Origin: Cephalotus follicularis
Taxonomy: Eukaryota; Streptophyta; Magnoliopsida; Oxalidales; Cephalotaceae
Direction: 5' to 3'
DNA: 64,000 bases
Assembly (NCBI GenBank): GCA_001972305.1
Contig: BDDD01001612.1
Span: 248,001-312,000, forward strand
The notes beneath the pieces were generated by a model that saw nothing but the letters and a program-made list of their open reading frames with translations, did not search any database and was not told the origin of the DNA. This document shows positions 47,347-55,719 of the stretch, in pieces. Position 1 is the first letter of the stretch, and each line of letters opens with the position of its first letter. A program made the position numbers and the translations under genes.

Positions 47347-47834
47347 TCCTATGCTGGATACGCCAGGATAGGGTCCTTGGCTATGGGAATTAAGAATGAT
47401 TGATGGAAATAAAGTGCTATTTGGAGTTACTTGGAATAGCAGAATGATAAGTGTTACATGGAGTTTCTTGGAATTATGGGTATGAGAAGTCGATAGTTGA
47501 ATCTTTGTCTATTAAACAAGTAGATATGGAACGGAAAAGGAAAGGAACTACCATACAACATTTAGACTAGTCCCACGGTCAAGAATTATTGAGGACATAC
47601 AATTTGACCTTGTTTCACAGTTTTATGGTATGGGCTGGTTAATAAAGTTATGGGTCGTACGGTTGCGGACCGTACAACCATGAACTGTACGGCTAGGGAT
47701 CGTGAAGTTATGGCTAAGGGATAAGGTATGGATACGGATACGATATGTTTGTGGATCATATCGTTACGGATCGTAATGGTCCGGATTGTGATGGTATAGT
47801 TGGAAGACAGTCCGTGTGTTTAGTTAACCCTCCT
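47347..47834 (+). other. F leader with small hairpins, gag absent
   Basis: About 490 bp where gag should lie; no Gag motif is present. 47640-47800 contains three small inverted repeats (GTACGGT..ACCGTAC, CGATATG..CATATCG, TTACG..CGTAA). Confidence 0.5.
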
Positions 47835-48163
47835 AAGGATATATGATGGATTGGTTAGCAGCACATTGTACCCATATGGATGGGTACGGGGAGGTCATAA
47901 CCTTCAATATATCACGATAGTCTCAATTCCAGTTTATTGGGACTTTGGATCATCAGCCAGTTCAGATGATATCAGCCGTTCATGCTGATAGACTTATGGG
48001 ACAAGGTTACAGGGGATATCTGGCATATGTGACCGATATCAGGAGACGGATACCGAGGTTTGAGGATGTTATGGTTGTTTGTGAATACCTGGACGTGGTT
48101 CCTGGTGAGTTAACATCCTTACCTCTAAAGAAGGGTTCAAAGTATTTGATTGATTGTTTCTAG
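47835..48163 (+). pseudogene. F protease end and RT N-terminal region
   Basis: MDWLAAHCTHMDGYGEVITF, a stop, SQFQFIGTLDHQPVQMIS, AVHADRLMGQGYRGYLA, and VVCEYLDVVPGELTSLPL. It matches the E2 segment from [13 protein letters not shown] onward. It ends abruptly before the RT core. Confidence 0.7.
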
Positions 48164-48780
48164 GGATTTGGCTGGAATTCCCCTCTGTTTGTCGACCCCT
48201 CTGTCGATCAACACGTCAATGGATTGGTTCATACCGTCGACGCCTATGAGTGAAGAGTTAACGCGATGACCATTCTTTCGCGTTTCTATGCATTAACCAG
48301 TGTTACACGTTGACGCCTACAATGATGACGTCGACGCCTAGAGGATGGTGTTGACTCCCAAATGTCCTATTTTATATGAAGTTTCTGGTTTTGCTTGGGT
48401 TCTATCCTTAAAGGATCCCCTAGTCAGGCTAGCACCTAAGGCTACCGAGTAGGCCATTTCTGAGGCCGCCGAGTAGTCTAGACTTGCTAGGGAGGCCGAC
48501 TTTGAAAAGGCAACCCCTCCGAAACCCCATGTGATATACCAATGGCGTGATAGTGAGGGCCATGACATGTGAAGCAAACAAGTCACCGACTAAGATGACT
48601 GTGGTAGATCTGTGTGGCAATGAGAGGAAGGGTCAACGAGCCCTGACTACAGGATGTATATTGTACAATTTATGGTATATGGTTATGGCATGGAAAAGAT
48701 ACGGTTATGGTCCCGGATTCGCTCAGTTCATGTATTGCCTTGTGACTCATATGTCATGCTAATGTGAAACCAGAACCCTT
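48164..48780. other. Unassigned insert in F pol, with GTCGAC cluster
   Basis: About 600 bp between the RT N-terminal region and the RT core. 48186-48353 carries GTCGACCCC, CCGTCGACGCCTA, ACGTTGACGCCTA and GACGTCGACGCCTA. The rest shows no domain. This is the only GTCGAC cluster outside an apparent LTR. Confidence 0.4.
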
Positions 48781-48846
48781 ATGGAAAGTTATGTAAGTTA
48801 ACACCCCAATGGGAGAATCTATTCATCCTGAAAGAGTGTGTGAGTC

Positions 48847-49757
48847 ATGCGCTATGAAGATAGCCGACCCTCTATGACGGCAAACCTCCTAGTGTTGCCG
48901 ATGGATGAGTTAGAAAGTGATTACAGAGATGGATCCATTTGGATGTGTGTTATCCTCGACAATCTCCAAGTCACGATATGGACCTTGTGGGTGGATTGTA
49001 GTGTCGTTAAAGGGGATGATCAATTCCTTACTACATTCACAAACTTTATGGAAGGGGTGTGTAATCCATATCTTGACCATATCATCGTAGTCTCCTTTGA
49101 TGATGTGTTAGTGCATTCCAAGCTTGTGGAATGCCATGGGAAGTGGTTGTACTAAACACGACAGGTCTTGCGAGATAGCCAGTGGTATGCCAATTCAGCA
49201 AGTATGGAGTTTTGTTATTGGAGGTAGTTTCCTTGTTCAAGTTGACCACAGTGCTGGTTCATCTGTGGAGCTAACAAGTATAGAAGTAGTGAAGGATTGG
49301 GAATGGCCGATGAACGTGACAATAGTCCGTGGTTTTTTTGAGGCTTAGCGGGTTACTATCGCAGCTTTGTAGAGGAATTTTTACGGATTACCACACCATT
49401 GACCCGATTGACGCAGAAAGATGGGATGTAAAAGATGATTGTGGTAAAGGGAGCTTCCAGGAGTTAAAACATCGTCTAATATCTATGCCGATCATGGTTT
49501 TACCTGAGAGCAATGATGGTTTTTTGGTATATAGTGATGCCTCGGGGAAGAGTACGAATTGTGTTTTTGAGGTTGTTTGGGGAATGAGCCCCTATGTCTT
49601 AAGGAAAATTGGAGCCTCAGGAGTGAGTTATTCTACTCATGACCTAGAATTTGCAGCGTTAGCCGTGCGCAACGCCAATGGACACCCTGTCTATACGGCA
49701 CAAAGTAGAGGTTTTCGCAGATCACAAGGGTCTGAAACATATTTTCTCTTAAAATGA
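48847..49757 (+). pseudogene. F reverse transcriptase and RNase H remnants
   Basis: GSIWMCVILDNLQVTI parallels [17 protein letters not shown]; then FMEGVCNPYLDHIIVVSFDDVLVHSK (active site FDD), IEVVKDWEWPMNV, GLAGYYRSFVEEFLRI in another frame, [34 protein letters not shown] (RNase H Asp) and STHDLEFAALA. Frame changes near 49150 and 49350, and the RT middle is missing. Confidence 0.7.
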
Positions 49758-50690
49758 TCTAAATATGAAACAAAGAAGGTGGATGGAGCTGCTCAATGGT
49801 TACAATTGTGAGATTCAATGTCAACCGGGCGATGCTAATATGCTTGCAGACGTCTTAGGTCACCGATTAGCCTGCTTGACGATCTCCTAAGTTCAAGCAC
49901 GACCATGCTTGATGGATATAATTGAAAGGCTCAAGGAATGGGTGGTGAATTGCTTAAAGCTACATTACACGATCAAGACGAATTCAAACCAGAATTCTCA
50001 ATTTGTGGTGATGAGTTGATAAAATCCCAAAGCAGAGTTTGTGCCCTTTACAACGAAATGCCGACGGAGGAGCTATAGTTACAAGCTTATCGCTCCAGTT
50101 TCTTAGAACATCCATCGATTTGCAAGATGTATCGAGATCTGTAATTCAATTTGGTGGAATCACATGACGAAAGAGTGGGCACAGTATCCTACAGGTTTGC
50201 CTTACAACTAAGCCTATGGGATTGGAACCTACCATGTAAGGTAGAGTATATGCCTGGATCAGGGTGGCATCACAGAAGCGTGATGGATAGAGATAACAGT
50301 TGGATTGGACTTCTGCCGTTAGCAGAATTCACACAGAAAGATCATGTATTTCATAAGGTGTTCATACCTTAATACTCAGAGTATATTATACAGATCCTTC
50401 TCACGTGCTACCATATGAGCCGTTAGAGCTAAGGACGGATACAAGCTTGAGGAGAACTCATATATATGTATATAAATATATGTTCAGAGATGGTTTTCGA
50501 ATGATGTGGACGCCGAAGGACGATGAAACGGGTTATACGATCGTGGACCAAATGGTTAAAGGATGAGGACATTTCATGGGTGAAGTGTGATGATAATGCT
50601 ATGAGCTTGAGAAAGTTATATGAGAAGCGAGAAAGAAACGAAGACATTCTACCCTCGCATGTTTTAACCTAGGAAATCTCGGGACGAGAT
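49758..50690 (+). pseudogene. F RNase H end and integrase remnants
   Basis: DLNMKQRRWMELLNGYNCEI and QPGDANMLADVLGHR (RNase H end), then SSFLEHPSICKMYRDL (integrase zinc region) which breaks off, and GLLPLAEFTQKDHVF (end of the integrase core). The catalytic core is mostly deleted; stops are frequent up to the purine tract. Confidence 0.6.
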
Positions 50691-50696
50691 TTTTCT

Positions 50697-50709
50697 AAGG
50701 AGGGGAGGA
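50697..50709 (+). other. F polypurine tract
   Basis: AAGGAGGGGAGGA directly before the LTR start, preceded by CTCGGGACGAGATTT. Identical in type to E2. Confidence 0.85.
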
Positions 50710-52151
50710 TGTAACGCCCAAAATTTTATAAATGATTATTTTAATATTGGCACAGTGTATGGCCGTATTGAGCCGATGGAGCCCGAATTAATAAAAAGCA
50801 TCGCGTATTGGAGCCGCAAATCATAAGGCCCAAAATGACTAATAAACCCCATTTTTAATGCGCGACAATAAGGCCCTATGTTCGGATTTTTATTGCGATT
50901 ATTTTGGTACCCGTTCGGATAATTAATATTGCCGTTTGCGGATTAAACGGGACCCGGGCCTTAGTATTTTGGCCATTAAATACCAAGAAGGGAAGCAAAA
51001 TTTAAAAGAAAGAAAAAGAGAAAAACGGGTGCATAAGGCACCCGTGTGTTAGAAAAGATGACAGACGAGAGAGTGGGAGAGAGTGAGACAGCGGGAGAGA
51101 GACATCGGGAGAGAACGGGAGAGAGATGGGGCCAGAGAAGAAATGGAGACGGGCGAAGCTCGACGGCCGGAAACGTGATGTGACCCATGGTAACCCCTTT
51201 CCTCTTCTCTTTTCCTTCTTCTCTCTTCTCCCCGACGCCGTCATTGTCGCACGTTGCCGAGCGTTCGACCACCGGTTAGAGTCGTGAGAAGGTCCGGTCT
51301 TCACCTAGGATGACGGCTACACCTATTTCAGTGGCTGATTTGGCGCCATTCAGCCGGAAATGGCCGGATTCCTACTGCCAAGTTGACTCAGCGAACCAAC
51401 TCGTTGCTGCCTTTGACCGCGCGTTTAGCGTCGAGTCTCGACGAGTTAGGGGCATAGATGTGTTTGTCTGGTGGTTGTGATACATTTTATGCTGGTGGCC
51501 AGAAATGTTGTTGACCGGTGAGTCAACTCAGTGAGTTGAACTCACTGGCCGGCCATGACAGCACGTTTCACGGTGAGTCACGGGCAGTGACACGTAGAAT
51601 TGATGATTGTGTGGTGATTTTGGGTGGTGACCGAAGCTGTGGTTGACCGGCGAGTTGACTTAGTGAGTTGACTCACTGCCAGCCGTGACAGCACGTTTCA
51701 CGACTAGTCACGGTGAGCCTCCGATGGTTTTGAACATATCGTCCAATGTGGAACCTGTTTTTGGGTTTTGCTGGAGCTGAGTGAGTTGGCCGGAAACTGG
51801 CCGAAGCTCCGATGACGGCTGTACTTGATTTCCGTGCGTAGAGTGTAACGAAAATGTGTTGTGCATACAGGATAAAGGAAACGATCAAGGATAAGCGAAA
51901 CGATCAAGGATAGAGGATTTCTGAGCTTTACGAGCTCAGTTGCTACGAGGTAGGTTATACTATTGCTTGCATTACATTCATGCATTCTAAATAATTATAT
52001 AGATTGATGTGTACGAATTGTACTTGTATGGATGCATGATTGTATATATATAATTGCGTATGGCATTTGATATAAGGTTTCGATATTGAATTAAGAGGAG
52101 ATGAGTTCTTGCCTTCTCTTAATTCACGGGCTATGGGATGAATCTTAAAAA
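50710..52151 (+). repeat. F inner LTR, proximal part (plus)
   Basis: Starts TGTAACGCCCAAAATTTT and continues for about 1440 bp to CTTAAAAAGGG. Its first 1025 bp are inverted at 52215-53251; 51735-52151 is inverted at 45774-46203. It contains GA-rich DNA at 51045-51130 and GAGTTGAC-type repeats at 51376-51716. Confidence 0.8.
51376..51716. repeat. GAGTTGACTC-type repeats in F LTR (plus)
   Basis: Units such as AGTTGACTCAGCG, GAGTCAACTCAGTGAGTTG, GGCGAGTTGACTTAG and TGAGTTGACTCACTG, alternating with GTTTCACGGTGAGTCACGG-type units. Near-palindromes around GTTGAC/GTCAAC. Confidence 0.6.
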
Positions 52152-52205
52152 GGGATTTGAACCGTTTTGGACATAGTTCCATTGGTTTACGAACTCTTTC
52201 ACAAA
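52152..52205. other. Filler DNA at right F inner junction
   Basis: About 54 bp (from ATTTGAACCGTTTTGG) without match to the other LTR copies, between the plus LTR part and the resumption of the minus LTR at CTCAAAATCGTCGGAGG. Confidence 0.45.
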
Positions 52206-53251
52206 CTACATTTTCTCTCAAAATCGTCGGAGGCTCACCGTGACTAACCGTGAAACGCACTGTCACGGTCGGCAGTGAGTCAACTCACTGAGTCAACTCG
52301 TCGGTCAACGACAGCTTAGGTCACCACCCAAAATTGCCACACAATCATCAATTCTACGAGTCACTGCCAGAGACTCTCCGTGACTCACCGTGAAACGCGC
52401 TGTCATGGCCGGCCAGTGAGTTCAACTCACTAAGTTGACTAGCCGGTCAACCACAGCTCTGGCCACCACCATAAAACGCATCACAACCACCAGACAAACA
52501 CATCTATGCCCCCAACTCACCGAGACTCGGCGCTAAACTCACGGTCAAAGGCGGCAACGAGTTGGTATGCTGAGTCAACTCGACCGTAGGAATCCGGCTG
52601 TTTCCGGCCGAATGGTGCCAAATCAGCCACTGAAATAGGTGTAGCTCGCCTCCTAGGTGAAGATCGGACCTTCCCGCGATGCTAACCGGTGGTGGAACGC
52701 TCAGCAACGCGCGATAGTGACAGCGTCGGGGAGAATAGAGAAGAAGGAAAAGAGAAGAGGAAAGGGGTTACCGTGGGTCGCAACATGTTTCAAGCCGTTG
52801 AGCTTCGCTCGACGCCATTTCTTCTCTGGCGCCATCTCTCTCCCATTCTCTGCCAATGTCTCTCTCCCGCTGTCTCACTCTCTCCCACTCTCTCGTCTGT
52901 CATCCTTTCTAACACATGGGTGCCTTATGCGCCCGTGTGTCTCTTTTTCTTTCTTTTAAATTTTGCTTCCCTTCTTGGTATTTACTGGCCAAAATACTAA
53001 GGCCGGGGTCCCGTTTAATCCATAAACGGCAATATTAATTATCCGAATGGTTACCAAAATAATCGCAATAAAAATGCAAACATAGGACATTATTGTCGCG
53101 CATTAAAAATGGGCTTTATTAGTCATTTTGGGCCTTATGATTTGCGGCTCCAATACGTGATGCTTTTTATTAATTCGGGCTCCATTGGCTCAATAAGGCC
53201 ATACACTGTGCCAATATTAAAATAATCATTTATAAAATTTCAGGCGTTACA
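52206..53251 (-). repeat. F outer LTR, proximal part (minus)
   Basis: Inverted copy of 50710-51735. It ends on the plus strand with CAGGCGTTACA at 53251, next to AAACC. GAGTTGAC-type repeats at 52218-52598. Confidence 0.75.
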
Positions 53252-53262
53252 AAACCTGTTAT

Positions 53263-53327
53263 GAGGTCTGGCAGATGCATGCTTTTTATTAATTCGGGCT
53301 CCACCGACCATGCATCTGCCAGACCTC
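53263..53327. repeat. Perfect 19-bp inverted repeat with templated loop
   Basis: Arms GAGGTCTGGCAGATGCATG (53263-53281) and CATGCATCTGCCAGACCTC (53309-53327) around a 27-bp loop. The stretch 53279-53303 is an exact 25-bp copy of 53160-53184 in the adjoining LTR. The second arm belongs to the true gag sequence of E7. Confidence 0.85.
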
Positions 53328-54540
53328 CACCAACAATCGTCTGAAGCATGGTTGGTGCGCTGACAATATATACACGGGTTAAAAGGAATCTGGCTACTTT
53401 CACCAGGGAGTCCAGAGTGATCTCCCTGCGATGCCAATCTTCTAGGGTCTCTCCTCCGAGAGCCACGTCCTCGCCTTCTCTGTTGACAACCTCGAAACTG
53501 TCCTCCTAGCCTTAAAGGACGGGATGGACTATCGATTCTATGAGGAGATCCGCCTTAACTCGGGCTGCTTTTACTCTCTGACCTCTGGGATTTATTGCTA
53601 CTCCTAGAACTCCTTCCTAGAGCAGATGGCTTCCTGTTGCTAGCCTGAATCCCTAAGTTGCACAACTCTTCAGCTACAGCCTCGATATCTCTGGCCTAGC
53701 TGGCTAGCTCAACTAAGGATCTCAATCATAAAGGTGCTAACTTTTGTCTAATATCGGGTCTAAGCCCACTAAGAAACCTCTTGGATTTCCTTGCTTCAGT
53801 GCCAACCATATGTGTAGCTATGAGTGCCAATTCAATAAATTTGTCCCGGTATTGGGCCATCGTCATGTTGCCTTGGGTTAAGCCCATAAATTCAGCCTCC
53901 CTTTTATCAACTACGACCTCAAGGTAGTACCGCTCATTAAACTCTATTCTGAACATATCCCATGAATTCGGTATCCCCGATTCCTCCCAGGTGGCTGCAA
54001 CCATTCCCCGCCAATGTTCTGCTTCGCCCTGCAGCATGTAAGTGATGAAGACAACTTTCTCAGAGTCTGAACTTCCTAGGACTCTAAAAATTTTCTCCAT
54101 CTACATAAGCCATCTCTCATTGACAATAGAATAAGGATTCCCCGTGAAAGCTGGAGGACTTAACTTCAGAAATCTAACCAAGGGGTCTTCTCTAGGTGTA
54201 GGCAGATCAACTGACCCTCTTGCGGTTTTTGCACGCCTAGCTGGTTTTATAGCTGGGGTTTGCTCTAGTGCCTCTGCTGCACGCCTATTCAGCCTTGCAA
54301 CTAGGGTTTGTTCAACTATAGCTGCTTGACGCTGCATAAACTCGTTAATCCGATTCATCACGTCATACATCTTTCCAAGGAAACCCCTAAGTTCCCTTTG
54401 GCCAGGAATGATAAATTCTATTTCTTGGCCCACATTCTGTTCCTCTTGTTCTTCAACATATCTACTGGCTCGGGTACATCTAGTCGACATCCCTGCCTTA
54501 TCTTTTCTTGCAGTTCCTCTTCTACGACCATCTACCATGT
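53328..54540 (-). pseudogene. E7 gag
   Basis: Starts at ATG 54536-54538 (MVDGRRRGTARKDKAG), followed by a basic N-terminus and helical MYDVMNRINEFMQRQAAIVEQ, then PPAFTGNPYSIVNERWLM, a TAG at 54101-54103, MEKIFRVLG, SWDMFRIEFNERYY, FLSGLRPDIRQKLAPL and a TGA (CGA in E2), then a Ser/Arg-rich linker and the zinc knuckle CIYCQRTNHASDDC. The second knuckle is broken (CMVGG). E2 has glutamine at the TAG position. It continues beyond F at 44696. Confidence 0.8.
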
Positions 54541-54661
54541 ATAAGAGACAATTGGTTAATATCCACTTATCATTTTCATAGCTCTAAACAATCAATCAAC
54601 AATCTCATTCACATCAATCAATCCTAAAGCCAAGGATCCTATCCTGGCATAGCCAACATAG
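54541..54661 (-). other. E7 leader
   Basis: Short leader between the primer site and gag; no feature seen. Confidence 0.5.
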
Positions 54662-54680
54662 CACGGTTCTAATACCAAAA
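54662..54680 (-). other. E7 primer-binding site
   Basis: On the minus strand TTTTGGTATTAGAACCGTG, iMet type with one change (TATTAGA for TATCAGA), next to the LTR at 54682. Confidence 0.7.
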
Positions 54681-55472
54681 CTGTCACGCCCCGAACCTTT
54701 GGGAATACCCCACGGTTCGACACGTGGAATACTATCCATGTAGTCCATTTTTATCATCCAAATATTCAATGAATTTAAAAATGTAAAAGCAACTAAATCA
54801 TGCAAGAAATAATCAGTCAACATATTTATATTACGTGGATACCCATTTATATACATTCTTTTTTTTATCTCAGCTCTGCCATAAGTCGGCAGGTCAAGCA
54901 TGACTAGATTACAACCTTTCTTCCGTTATGCAAGGTAGACCATAGGAACTGCTTTTGCTGACGAAGCTCCTCTCTGTAACCTCGCCCATCTGGTCACTGC
55001 GCTGCATTACCTAAACCTGAACCTGTACCTGACCCATTCAGAGAATGGGTCAGCAACTAATGGTTGTGTAGGAACTACTATATGTAGAGCATGAGGATGC
55101 ATGACGTGCGAGATGCACAATGCAGTAAAACACATAATTCCATAACCATAACAATACAATTCTACCATCATTATAATACAATTCCATACCCATACAGCAT
55201 CCATATCATTCCAAAAACCATCTCGGGCACATATAAGTTATCCTCGGCCTCCAATTCTGAGGAGCATGACACCGAATAATCAATAACCATCAATATCATC
55301 CTAGATACATATAAACCCTTCTCGAACTCCTCTACCGAGGTAGAGTAGACTAGGCACTCATATCGTCCTAGGCAAAGCTTAATTCCTTAATGGCAGACCA
55401 GGGTGTCAATTATAAGTAGAAAAATGAAGTGAAGACAATATGTGCCTATTAAGTTAGTGATCTTATATCTCT

Positions 55473-55680
55473 ATTGGTGACCCTTGTGGGTCATTTTAGT
55501 TGGTGATCCCTTTAGGGCTCATCTCAGTTGGTTATCCATCAGGTCATTTCGCTGGTGATCCTCTTAGGGCTCATCTCAGCTAACAATTCTTATGGCTCAT
55601 CTAGGTCGCTGATCCCCTTAGGGCTTATCTCAGTCGGTAATCCATGACTCTAATAATAATCGGTGACCCTTTTGGGGTCA
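55473..55680. repeat. Degenerate GGTGATC/GGGCTCATCTCAG array in E7 LTR
   Basis: Six or seven irregular units, each with a GGTGATCC-type box and a GGGCTCATCTCAG-type box. It is the reverse complement of the array at 62851-63047 in E8. Confidence 0.65.
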
Positions 55681-55719
55681 TCCCTAAGCTATACATTTTC
55701 CATTTAACGCTATTAGCAC

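Larger units (their letters stand above)
44702..53251. mobile_element. F: rearranged Tekay-like element, LTR split around permuted copy
   Basis: The outer ends form one minus-strand LTR, flanked by TAACC and AAACC (53252-53256), and sit within E7 gag. The inner part, 46204-52205, reads plus-strand: LTR second part, primer site, degraded pol, purine tract, LTR first part. So the inner unit holds one LTR equivalent opened in its middle. Copies agree by eye at about 95% or better, so the rearrangement is younger than most of the window. Confidence 0.65.

Noticed and set aside
44702-53251. F locus as a DNA transposon with terminal inverted repeats
   Set aside because: The outer ends are the two ends of one LTR in the same orientation, and the inside contains primer site, pol motifs and purine tract.
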